A stretch of 64,000 nt of DNA. Source: Elusimicrobiota bacterium. GTDB taxonomy: Bacteria > Elusimicrobiota > Elusimicrobia > FEN-1173. The stretch is from positions 1-64,000 of the forward strand of contig JADKCG010000017.1 of the NCBI GenBank assembly GCA_016714745.1. The letters run 5' to 3'. The number at the start of each line of letters is the position of its first letter. Position 1 is the first letter of the stretch. The notes below the pieces were generated by a model. It did not search any database, was not told where the DNA came from, and saw only the letters and a program-made list of their open reading frames with translations. A program made the translations under genes and the position numbers. Shown here in pieces: positions 10,207 to 17,575 of the stretch.

Positions 10207-11121
10207 ATGAAACGAATTGTAACGATGGGGTTGGCCCTGTTGGTGTCTGGGTCGATGTGGGCGGGTGGAAACGGAGGATCGGCGGGGGCGTTTTTGACAT
10301 TGCCGTCGGGCGCACGGTCGGTGTCGATGGGGGAAGGGGGCCTGGCGGACACGGTGGACGCGAACGCGTTGCAGATAAACCCGGCGGCGATGGCGGGGTT
10401 GGAGCGCGCGAGCGTGGTGGGGACCCACGGGGCCTACATCGACAGCAGTTTCTTTGACAACGTGTCGTATGTGAACCCAAAAAGTAAAATGGGCGCTTGG
10501 GGCGTGGGGTTCCAATATTTCAGCGCGGGGAGCATTGATAAGACCGACAACAGCGGCAACCCGGACGGAAGCCTAGACCCCAAGGACTTGGCTTTGACCG
10601 GGGGTTATGCTCGGCCGTTGGGACCTGTGACCGCGGGAGCGGGGTTGAAATACATCAAATCGACCCTGGTGGATACGGCCAGCACCTTCTCGTTGGATCT
10701 GGGTGTGCAAAGTAAACCGATGTTGAAGGACCGCCTGACGTTGGGCTTGGTGGGCCAGAACCTGATGGGGTCGTTGAAGTATGACCAGGAAAGCAACGAT
10801 CTGCCGATGGCGATCAAGGCGGGGGCGGGGTATGAGATCAAAACGAATTGGACCGCGGTAGCGGACATGACGTTCCCCAAAGATTCTGACAGCAGTTACA
10901 GTGTGGGAACAGAGTATCGATTGAAGATCCAAAACCCCTGGGGGGTGGCATTGCGGGGAGGATACAACACGCGCACCAGCGACGTGGACGGGTTCACGGG
11001 GTTCAGCATGGGATTGGGCGTCGACCACAAAGATTTAACGGTGGACTACGCGTTCTTGCCGTTCGGCGACGTGGGCACCACCCACTGGATCACGCTGGGA
11101 TATAAAATGGGAGGAAAATAA
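10207..11121 (+). CDS. PorV/PorQ-like outer-membrane barrel protein (no TPR)
   Basis: 304 residues, ATG at 10207 with a ggaggc site. Signal peptide to about residue 20, then the PorV/PorQ signature LPSGARSVSMGEGGLAD and ALQINPAAMAGL, then a barrel ending DLTVDYAFLPFGDVGTTHWITLGYKMG. Lacks the TPR extension of the PorV-like proteins in cassettes A-C and has no kinase next to it. It sits between two repeat proteins and probably acts as their export or anchoring partner; this is inferred from position. Spacing to the next gene is 61 bases. Confidence 0.8.
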   Translation: MKRIVTMGLALLVSGSMWAGGNGGSAGAFLTLPSGARSVSMGEGGLADTVDANALQINPAAMAGLERASVVGTHGAYIDSSFFDNVSYVNPKSKMGAWGVGFQYFSAGSIDKTDNSGNPDGSLDPKDLALTGGYARPLGPVTAGAGLKYIKSTLVDTASTFSLDLGVQSKPMLKDRLTLGLVGQNLMGSLKYDQESNDLPMAIKAGAGYEIKTNWTAVADMTFPKDSDSSYSVGTEYRLKIQNPWGVALRGGYNTRTSDVDGFTGFSMGLGVDHKDLTVDYAFLPFGDVGTTHWITLGYKMGGK

Positions 11122-11182
11122 TTCAAGCCGAAAAACGGAATAATAGGTTTTTGACATTTTAGGGCAATTAAAGGGGGAACCG

Positions 11183-12397
11183 ATGAACAGTTTAGGATGG
11201 ACGAGAAAAGTTTTGTGGGCGATAGGGATGAGTGTTGTGTGGACGGCTGTTGGCCTGGGGGATGTTTCGTCCGATCCATTGGTGGGCCAGTGGGTGCCAA
11301 ACGGCGATGTTTACGCGATAACGCGCGCAAATGGGAAGGTGTATATTGGCGGAGCATTTACGACGATTGGTCCATTCTCGGGTTCGGGCGTGGTCTTTGA
11401 TGGAACAGGGGCGCAGGAAAAATCATGGCCCCAGGTGAACGGGGATGTGTTTGCGGTTGTCCCAGATGGTTTTGGAGGGTGGTACATTGGAGGGAATTTT
11501 AGTCACGTGGGTGGTGTTGCCCGAGAGAGACTGGCACACATCAAGAGTGACGGAAGTTTGGACAGCAGTTGGAACCCACCGGCCCCGAACGATTCCGTTA
11601 ACACACTGGTGGTGAGCGGAGGGAAGGTCTACGCGGTGGGAAGCTTTGACTCAATAGGAGGGACGTCGTTCCCTAAATTGGCGCGGTTTAACGAGACGGA
11701 CGGAAGTTTGGACAGCGGTTGGAACCCGCCGGACCCGGACAATCCAGTTTACACACTGGCGGTGAGCGGAGGGAAGGTCTACGCGGGGGGATACTTTACC
11801 TCAATAGGAGGGACGTCGTTCCCCAGATTGGCGCGGTTCAACGAGACGGACGGAAGTTTGGACAGCGGTTGGAACCCGCCGGACCCGAACAGTTACGTTG
11901 TGACACTGGCGGTGAATGGAGGGAAGGTCTACGCGGGGGGAAACTTTACCTCAATAGGAGGGACGTCGTTCCCCTATTTGGCGCGGTTCAACGAGACGGA
12001 CGGAAGTTTGGACAGCGGTTGGAACCCGCCGGACCCGGACAATCCAGTTTACACACTGGCGGTGAGCGGAGGGAAGGTCTACGCGGGGGGATACTTTAGT
12101 TCAATAGGAGGGACGTCGTTCCCCTATTTGGCGCGGTTCAACGAGACGGACGGAAGTTTGGACAGCGGTTGGAACCCGCCGGACCCGAACTATTCCGTTA
12201 ACACCCTGGCGGTGAGCGGAGGCAAGGTCTATGCGGAGGGATGGTTTAGCTTAATCGGAGGGACGTCGTTCGTCAGATTGGCGCGGTTCAACGAGTCGGA
12301 CGGAAGTTTTGACAGCGGTTGGAACCCGCCGGACCCGGATGGTTCCGTTTACACACTGGCGGTGAGCGGAGGTAGTAAAGGGGACGTTCTCAACTAA
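11183..12397 (+). pseudogene. Secreted repeat protein, truncated by a RAYT element
   Basis: 404 codons as it stands. Signal peptide followed by delta-60/propeller-like repeats of exactly 50 residues (LAVSGGKVYAGGYFTSIGG, then LARFNETDGSLDSGWNPPDP). The frame runs out of the repeat in mid-unit (AVSGGSKGDVLN) exactly where the inverted repeat at 12378 begins, so the gene lost its 3' part, including the expected FlgD-Ig-like tail. I find no rejoining repeat or tail after the inserted elements (17153 onwards). Without a C-terminal sorting-type domain the product may be secreted to the periplasm only, or be non-functional. Confidence 0.75.
11561..12377 (+). repeat. Near-identical 150-bp tandem repeats
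   Basis: The string gacagcggttggaacccgcc (gacagcagtt... in the first copy) begins at 11561, 11711, 11861, 12011, 12161 and 12311, an exact period of 150 bases. Most differences fall in the short segment after NPPDP. Such identity makes copy-number change by recombination or slippage likely. Confidence 0.9.
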
Positions 12398-12403
12398 TCA
12401 ATT
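12378..12403 (+). repeat. Left terminal inverted repeat of the RAYT element
   Basis: Begins aaggggacgttctcaac and continues taatcaatt. Its reverse complement matches 13427-13448 followed by 17149-17152, 25 of 26 bases. Confidence 0.8.
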
Positions 12404-12441
12404 AAATTGACTTCTGGTGTTTGTTTTTTTATCATCTGGCC

Positions 12442-13440
12442 ATGCCTCGACGCGCGCGCCTTTTGATCCCCGGTGGGCTTTTTCATGTGATTGCCCGCGG
12501 AAATGAACGCCGCAAGATATTTCTTGATGCCTCTGATTATTCCGAATTCCTTGATCGTCTAGAAATTGGCTTAGAAAAGTCAAAATGCCGATGCCTTGCC
12601 TGGGTCTTGATGCCGAATCATTTTCACCTTCTGATTCAGTCGGGTCCCCAGGGATCCGCCGCCCCGCTTATGAGGAGGCTGATGACCGGGTATGTGGGGC
12701 ATTTTAACCGGCGGTATCGTCGGTCTGGACACCTTTTCCAAAACCGATACAAATCGATTCTTTGCGATCGTGACTCCTACCTAACGGAACTTGTCCGATA
12801 TATCCATCTGAACCCCATGAGAGCTGGAATTGTTAAGACTTTGGAGGAACTTAAATTATTCCCCTGGTCTGGCCATGGGACCATAATGAACCACAAACCG
12901 CGGAAGTGGCAAGTGGTCGATGAGGTCCTTCTTTGTTTTGGATCGAATCATCGAGAATCTCAAAAGCGCTATGAGGCGTTTGTAAGAGAAGGCCTCCATC
13001 AGGGCAAGAGAGAGGACTTAATCGGCGGAGGTCTGTTGCGTAGTTTGGGAAGGAAACCAGGGCAGTGGGGAGGCCTGCAGAGGGATGACAAGATAGCGTA
13101 TGATGATCGGATATTGGGGAGTGGTCACTTTGTGGAGTCTGTATTAAAAGAAGCCGAAAAAGAGTCGTTAGAAAAAACAACTCTTTCAATCCACGAAATC
13201 GCGGAAATGGTGGCTGGGGAGATGAACGTTGACCTGAAGGACTTGCTAAGAAAAGGACGTCGGGACCCCGTCAGCAAAGCGAAGGCTGTTTTGATATTCC
13301 TGGGGACACGGCTTAAGGGACTGTCCTGCAAGTCTATGGCAGAGATGACTGGGATGAGCATACAGGCGGCTTCAATGGCAAAGGAACGAGGAAGCTTCTT
13401 GCTGGAATCAATTCCGGTGCTCAGTAAATTGATTATTTGA
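12442..13440 (+). CDS. REP-associated tyrosine transposase (TnpA_REP/RAYT, Y1 HUH)
   Basis: 332 residues from ATG 12442 (MPRRARLL...), which is the usual RAYT start. N-terminal Y1 domain: GGLFHVIARGNERRKIF, then the metal-binding HUH motif MPNHFHLLI, then RSGHLFQNRYKSI and the helix YLTELVRYIHLNPMRAG that carries the catalytic tyrosine. The C-terminal ~110 residues are a DnaA-C-like helix-turn-helix extension (IHEIAEMVAG, GLSCKSMAEMTGMSIQAASMAKERG), common in longer RAYT proteins. These enzymes nick and join single-stranded DNA at hairpins. The stop codon lies inside the right inverted repeat. The gene appears intact. Confidence 0.9.
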   Translation: MPRRARLLIPGGLFHVIARGNERRKIFLDASDYSEFLDRLEIGLEKSKCRCLAWVLMPNHFHLLIQSGPQGSAAPLMRRLMTGYVGHFNRRYRRSGHLFQNRYKSILCDRDSYLTELVRYIHLNPMRAGIVKTLEELKLFPWSGHGTIMNHKPRKWQVVDEVLLCFGSNHRESQKRYEAFVREGLHQGKREDLIGGGLLRSLGRKPGQWGGLQRDDKIAYDDRILGSGHFVESVLKEAEKESLEKTTLSIHEIAEMVAGEMNVDLKDLLRKGRRDPVSKAKAVLIFLGTRLKGLSCKSMAEMTGMSIQAASMAKERGSFLLESIPVLSKLII

Positions 13441-13448
13441 GAACGTCC
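13427..13448 (+). repeat. Right terminal inverted repeat of the RAYT element, interrupted by the intron
   Basis: Reads aattgattatttgagaacgt then cc, pairing with 12382-12403. The last four bases of the repeat (cctt) lie at 17149-17152, after the intron. Confidence 0.75.
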
Positions 13449-13985
13449 GTGTGCCACGAGAAGTAACAACTGTATTCCTGATGAGGGCAGGCCCCTCGGC
13501 GTCGGCTTGCACGAGCAGACGTCAAACCCGCCTTGAGCGGCTTGGTCCAAAAGGCCTGGTCGTGAGCGTCAAGGAGAGGTGCGGGCAGAGGAGATGAGCG
13601 AAAGCGAACCGCTGAACAAGCGTCGAAATTAATTAGATGATGTCAAAACCAGAGTCTGGACGTGACCTCTGGGACAAGCATGGCGGGAGCGTGCGTATGG
13701 GCCATGCGGCATCCGGCGTAGAGGCGGCATGACCTCTGTCTGGGCTGGGATACGGAACGTGGGAACCTGCTGTTCCATGAGAAGGGAAAACCACGAAAGC
13801 GCAAGGCAAGTGGGAAATACCGATGGGGACAGTAGGGGCGGAGCACTTCGTAGTAGCGAGGAAACGCCCGACAAAGGCGTGGAGCAAAGGGAGTGCCCTG
13901 ATCCGTTAAGAAGAAGTGTCAACCATGAGAGTGGGAGGAATGCATCGACAAGACGAAGCCGTATAAAATCGCGAAGTGGACAGTG
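13449..13985 (+). ncRNA. Group II intron ribozyme, 5' domains I-III and start of IV
   Basis: About 535 non-coding bases between the 5' splice site and the maturase start. Dense in short helices and GNRA-like loops, with stop codons in all frames; the position and the gtgtg start define it. I did not fold it, so individual subdomains and exon-binding sites are not assigned. Confidence 0.65.
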
Positions 13986-15185
13986 ATGGACGCGTGGAAA
14001 CGAGTGAAGGCGAAGGGCGGAGGCCCCGGGATAGACGGCCAGACGATCGAGGCCTTTGGGGGAAACCTCAAGGACAACCTCTATAAGATCTGGAACCGGA
14101 TGTCATCGGGGAGCTATTTTCCGCCTGCGGTCAAGAAGTGTGAGATACCCAAAGAAGGCGGGAAAATTCGGGTGTTGGGGATACCGACGGTGTCCGACCG
14201 AGTGGCCCAGATGGTGGCCACGATGGTTCTGGAGCCGAAAGTGGAACCACACTTTCACGAGGACTCTTATGGGTATCGTCCGAACAAATCGGCTGTGGAA
14301 GCTGTGGGCAAGGCGCGGGAGATGTGTTGGAAGTATGACTGGGTGATCGATTTGGACATCCGGGGATTCTTCGACACGATCGATCACGCCAAGACGCTTG
14401 AGCTGGTCGGAAAATATACGGAGGAGAAATGGATACTTCTGTATGTGGACCGATGGCTGAAGGCGCCGCTGGAAACAGCGGACGGGAAATGGGAGAGGCG
14501 AGAGAAAGGCACACCGCAAGGTGGAGTGATCTCTCCGCTCCTGGCGAACCTTTACCTGCACCATGCGTTTGACGTGTGGATGCGGGAAGAGTTCGGCACA
14601 TTGCCGTTTGAGCGATACGCGGATGACATGATCGTTCATTGCACTACGGAGAAACAGGCGAGATACGTTCTGGAACGGATACGGCGACGGCTGGAACAAT
14701 GGGGATTGGACCTCCATCCGGAGAAGACGAAAATCGTCTACTGTAAAGACGGCAACCGGGAAGGGGATTCCCTCCACACAAAGTTCACATTCCTTGGGTA
14801 TGAGTTCCGTGCGCGACGCGTGAAGGACGAACGGCAAGGGAATGTCTTTGTGGGTTTCACGCCAGCGGTGAGTCCGAAAGCCCAGAAAGGTATTCGTTAC
14901 ACCATTCGGAGCTGGCGGCTGGGCGTGCGAACGCCGATGACGCTGGATGCCATTGCAAAAATGGTCAACCCGATGGTCAGAGGATGGATCAATTACTATG
15001 GGCGTTATCATCGGTCTGCTTTAAGACCGGTGTTACATCAGCTTGATGTCCATTTGGCGAAGTGGGCCATGAGGAAATACAAGCGACGCCATAGGCGATT
15101 GATTCACACACTTCGATGGCTGACACAAATTGCTCGAGCGCGACCCATTATGGCGCACTGGGAATGGCGATTAAATGCGGTCTAA
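13986..15185 (+). CDS. Group II intron-encoded reverse transcriptase/maturase (LtrA-type)
   Basis: 399 residues from ATG 13986 (a GTG lies one codon upstream). The fingers/palm domain shows GGPGIDGQTIEAF, GKIRVLGIPTVSDRVAQ, YGYRPNKSA, DLDIRGFFDTIDH, GTPQGGVISPLLANLYLH and the catalytic YADDM; then domain X/GIIM with MVNPMVRGWINYYGRYH. There is no HNH endonuclease domain at the C-terminus. The protein helps its own intron fold and splice and copies it into DNA at target sites. The reading frame is intact even though the intron RNA is interrupted 3' of the gene. Confidence 0.93.
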   Translation: MDAWKRVKAKGGGPGIDGQTIEAFGGNLKDNLYKIWNRMSSGSYFPPAVKKCEIPKEGGKIRVLGIPTVSDRVAQMVATMVLEPKVEPHFHEDSYGYRPNKSAVEAVGKAREMCWKYDWVIDLDIRGFFDTIDHAKTLELVGKYTEEKWILLYVDRWLKAPLETADGKWERREKGTPQGGVISPLLANLYLHHAFDVWMREEFGTLPFERYADDMIVHCTTEKQARYVLERIRRRLEQWGLDLHPEKTKIVYCKDGNREGDSLHTKFTFLGYEFRARRVKDERQGNVFVGFTPAVSPKAQKGIRYTIRSWRLGVRTPMTLDAIAKMVNPMVRGWINYYGRYHRSALRPVLHQLDVHLAKWAMRKYKRRHRRLIHTLRWLTQIARARPIMAHWEWRLNAV

Positions 15186-15192
15186 TCAGGAG

Positions 15193-15226
15193 GAGCCGTA
15201 TGAATCGAGAGATTCACGTACGGATC
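15193..15226 (+). ncRNA. Group II intron domain V
   Basis: 34 bases starting gagccgtatgaatc, GAGA tetraloop, then gattcacgtacggatc. This is the classic domain V hairpin with the GAGCC start and a bulged distal helix, and it is the catalytic heart of the ribozyme. It lies 7 bases after the maturase stop. The IS4 target duplication begins within its last bases. Confidence 0.85.
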
Positions 15227-16693
15227 TGTGAGCTTTCTATTACCCACATATCTGAGCCTTCAAGGCGAGTTCCCACCCCTTCGGTAAGATCCGTCAATCG
15301 TTTCCATCCCCTCCAGAGAGTTAAAGTTCCTGGCATGCCGTCGGATTTACGTGCCAAGAAACCGCCGAGCCGGGCGATCCATACAACGATATCGCCGGTG
15401 GTGGGAGCCTTTTTCGGTAGAGGCTTTCCCTTATTGATCTTTTGAAACAGGACTTTCCATTCGAGGTCGGAAAGCAGGGTCGTGCATGGGGCGTCGGGGT
15501 CCGTTCTTGAAATCAGCGTGATCATAAAGAGCCGCCAGGCGACAACGCTCATAACGGAGAGATAACGCATCAGTCGATCGGCTGTCGCGAGCCGGCAATC
15601 CTCGACCCTAAACCCGGACTTCAGAACTTTGAAAAACATTTCGATTCTCCACCGCAGACAATACCACCGCACCTTCTCGCAAGCTTCTTGAAAGTTGGAA
15701 ATGTGGAGGTCGGTCAGTAACATCCATTCGACAGGTTCTTCATTCTCTGGCGGATCGGCTTCATAGGCGTAAACGGCATTCAGCGGTATATCCGGAAGAT
15801 CAGTCGTGCGGTGTTTGATGTCGTTTCGGGATGGGTTCAAAAGAAAAGCTCCGAACTTGACGGTCAGAATGGCCGTTCGCGCGTTCCTCTCTTTGGCATG
15901 CGCCGTCGCTTTCCGTTTTGGAATCTCCATGGTGAGAGTTCCTGATACCGGACTGTCGTTCATGAAATTCCAAAGCTTTACGGCATCCTTCTCCCGCATA
16001 CCTGGACTTCTTGTTGATGGGACGATCCACCTTGGCCCGGACCAGCAACAGGGATTAGAGGCGGTGGCTCAACTCAAAGAGGCCGTACATGTCGGCCTCG
16101 CGGTCACAAACAGTGACCACCCGGGTTCCCCCCGTTATCGCTTTCGTCTTCTCCAGTGATTCAAGCCATCGGAAACTCTCTTTCTCTTCGATGGGGGTCA
16201 GATTGGACTTGTCCAGTCGCCGCCGTTCCGCCGTGCGAAGCTTGCGTGCAAATACCTTCTGATCCAGAAGCCCTAATGGTAGCCCATCGGTTGTCACGCC
16301 CAGACACGTATGCATGACTAGTCCTTTGGAAAGAATGTTTTCAACATTCTTCCCTTTCTTAGCGATATCGTTCCCAAGCCTTTAGTTTCGGTATGGGGGT
16401 ATAGATGAAATAACTCGTGTCCTGAATTGCGAGGACCGTCTTAGAGGTTTTATACGTTCAGCTGTCTTTCGCCGGTGGCTTCAAGGATGGCGTCGGGCTC
16501 GACGTCTTGATTGTTGAAAAACCGGTAGGCCGCTTTCGTTTCCGCCCAGTCTTCGCAGGCCTGGTTGATGGGGCTTTCCGGTGATTCCGAGAATCGGTCG
16601 CATATCGATATCAGCCGGTCTTAGCCTCTTATCACCCAAATCCGCCCGTGCCATTTCTTCCGCCGCCCATCCGCCGCCCGGTCCGTTTGACAT
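15214..16693 (-). pseudogene. IS4-family transposase, split by several frameshifts
   Basis: Starts at 16693 (MSNGPGGGWAAEEMARADLGDKRL, the Tn5-type N-terminal DNA-binding domain), followed in other frames by INQACEDWAETKAAYRFF, AIQDTSYF (first catalytic Asp), VTVCDREADMYGLFEL (second Asp) and WYCLRWRIEMFFKVLKSG (the Y-2-R-3-E-6-K signature with the catalytic Glu). Frame changes occur near 16618, 16455, 16370 and twice near 16050-16000. The last frame reads through the terminal repeat and stops at 15214 in the intron. All catalytic residues can be found, so either the copy is recently inactivated or several base errors are present. Confidence 0.8.
15223..15232 (+). repeat. Left copy of the IS4 target duplication
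   Basis: gatctgtgag, repeated exactly at 17106-17115. Ten bases fits the IS4 family (usually 9-12). Confidence 0.85.
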
Positions 16694-16732
16694 GAAAAGG
16701 CCTCCTTGTTTGCAAGCATCCTTGTTGTAATA

Positions 16733-16749
16733 GATGTATATTATACATC
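16733..16749. promoter_or_regulatory. Palindrome between the two divergent IS4 genes
   Basis: gatgtata-t-tatacatc, a perfect 8-base inverted repeat. It sits between the transposase start (16693, minus) and the small plus-strand gene (16771) and overlaps TATA-like sequences, so it is a plausible shared operator or promoter core. Function inferred from position only. Confidence 0.4.
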
Positions 16750-16770
16750 CTTAATAAACAAGAAGGAGTA

Positions 16771-17073
16771 ATGGAAATCCCATCAACCAACGGAAAAGAT
16801 TAATGGAGCACCTGGCGGCAACCAACGGCTTTATCAAGGGTTCCATCACCGGGGTCTGCGGCGTTTGTAGGCGGCTCATTGCATTTGCAAGAGGAAGTCC
16901 GGAACCATGGCTTACCGTTTGACTTACAAAGACGGTGGGCAAAAACGCAGATTGTCTACATCCCGAGGAACAGGCTCGCGGAAATGAAACACCTGATTTC
17001 CAACTACGCCAAGATACGAGCAATCATTCAGAAGCTCATCCAGACCAACATCGCCATCTTCAAGAAGGGGTGA
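16771..17073 (+). CDS. Small passenger gene of the IS4 element, frameshifted
   Basis: ATG at 16771 directly follows a strong site (aaggagta). Pieced together over frame changes near 16800, 16880 and 16930, the ~95-residue product contains HLAATNGFIKGSITGVCGVC, CICKRKSGTMAYRLTYKD and, at the C-terminus, VYIPRNRLAEMKHLISNYAK with a helical tail rich in Ile and Lys. The paired cysteines suggest a small zinc-binding motif. It lies inside the inverted repeats and is divergent from the transposase. Similar short proteins accompany transposases in other genomes, but I cannot assign a function; regulator of transposition is a guess. Confidence 0.5.
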
Positions 17074-17088
17074 GCCGTAACGTTAAAG

Positions 17089-17105
17089 ATGTGGGTAATA
17101 GAAAG
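17089..17105 (+). repeat. Right inverted repeat of the IS4 element
   Basis: atgtgggtaatagaaag, exact complement of 15233-15249. Followed by the second copy of the target duplication at 17106-17115. Confidence 0.9.
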
Positions 17106-17112
17106 GATCTGT

Positions 17113-17148
17113 GAGGGCCTGGGGGAGCAATCCCCCGGGCTACTCGAC
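17113..17148 (+). ncRNA. Group II intron domain VI and 3' splice site
   Basis: gagggcctgggggagcaa then tcccccgggctactcgac: a hairpin with stem cctgggggag/tcccccgggc and an A-containing 3' strand, ending in the AC expected at a group II 3' splice site. Separated from domain V by the IS4 insertion. Confidence 0.7.
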
Positions 17149-17152
17149 CCTT

Positions 17153-17575
17153 ATGCTTCTTATGCTTACAGCGGCGGTATTTGACCCTACTAATATTTGA
17201 AGAATTAACACTTGGCGTCACCAACGCCAAACAAAAAGTGGTCGAAAAGATCCGCCGTTAAAAACCCATACGGAGCCGCCGTAGAAAAGGAAAATGCGCG
17301 TCGCCAAGCGCCATACCGCTCTTCTCCCGAAAAACCGTAGACCACCGACCCTTGATTTTTTGGGGTTTTGAACCCATCCTATTTCAGGGAGATTTCAGGA
17401 ACCCAACAGGGCGTATTCATCTTGGTTGTGTATACTGTGACTGGGTGTGTCGAAAGTCTGATCTCTTCTTAACCGGGATTCCCCGGGGGGCACGGGGCTA
17501 TCGTTGCCAGGGTCCGGAACAGAAATTATTAGCCCTCCCGGGCGGAAATGCGCAGTTTTCTGAAATTTTCAGGTT
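17153..17575. other. Intergenic stretch, no gene seen
   Basis: About 420 bases between the mobile-element nest and the fibronectin-III protein. It has no convincing reading frame and no remaining piece of the interrupted repeat gene. There is a TATACT at 17438-17443 without a good -35. A G/C-rich patch near 17478-17500 (ccccggggggcacgggg) could form structure, but I recognise no known riboswitch. Confidence 0.4.

Larger units (their letters stand above)
15233..17105 (-). mobile_element. IS4-family (Tn5/IS50-like) insertion sequence, 1873 bp
   Basis: Perfect 17-base terminal inverted repeats (ctttctattacccacat at 15233-15249; its complement at 17089-17105) and a 10-base target duplication (15223-15232 and 17106-17115). 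It encodes a minus-strand transposase and a small divergent gene. It is inserted in the group II intron just after domain V. Confidence 0.9.
13449..17148 (+). mobile_element. Group II intron with maturase gene, interrupted by an IS4-family element
   Basis: Starts gtgtgcc (the GUGYG 5' consensus) at 13449, carries a reverse transcriptase/maturase in domain IV, a recognisable domain V at 15193-15226 and a domain VI hairpin ending tactcgac at 17148. Removing it rejoins the RAYT terminal repeat, which fixes both boundaries. Without the IS4 element and one copy of its target duplication the intron is about 1.82 kb, a normal size. The insertion lies in the linker after domain V, so splicing of the present form is doubtful. 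Confidence 0.85.
12378..17152 (+). mobile_element. RAYT (REP-associated transposase) element with 26-bp inverted ends, split by a group II intron
   Basis: Left end 12378-12403; right end 13427-13448 plus 17149-17152, the two right-hand pieces being separated by a group II intron. With the intron removed, the right end matches the left end over 26 bases with one mismatch. The element, about 1.07 kb without the intron, carries one transposase gene and interrupts the repeat protein gene at 11183. No flanking target duplication was recognised. Confidence 0.75.

Noticed and set aside
11561..12377. CRISPR-like or satellite array
   Set aside because: The repeats are coding, in frame and 150 bases long, with no spacer-repeat pattern.
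13986..15185. Retron or diversity-generating retroelement
   Set aside because: The reverse transcriptase has the group II GIIM/domain X region, and the flanks carry domains V and VI; there are no template/variable repeats or msr-msd.
16481..16693. Separate small zinc or DNA-binding gene in the IS4 element
   Set aside because: Its sequence is the N-terminal domain of the Tn5-like transposase, cut off by frameshifts.
17478..17500. Possible riboswitch in the G-rich leader before the fibronectin-III gene
   Set aside because: No conserved core of a known riboswitch class could be matched; only a G/C-rich patch.
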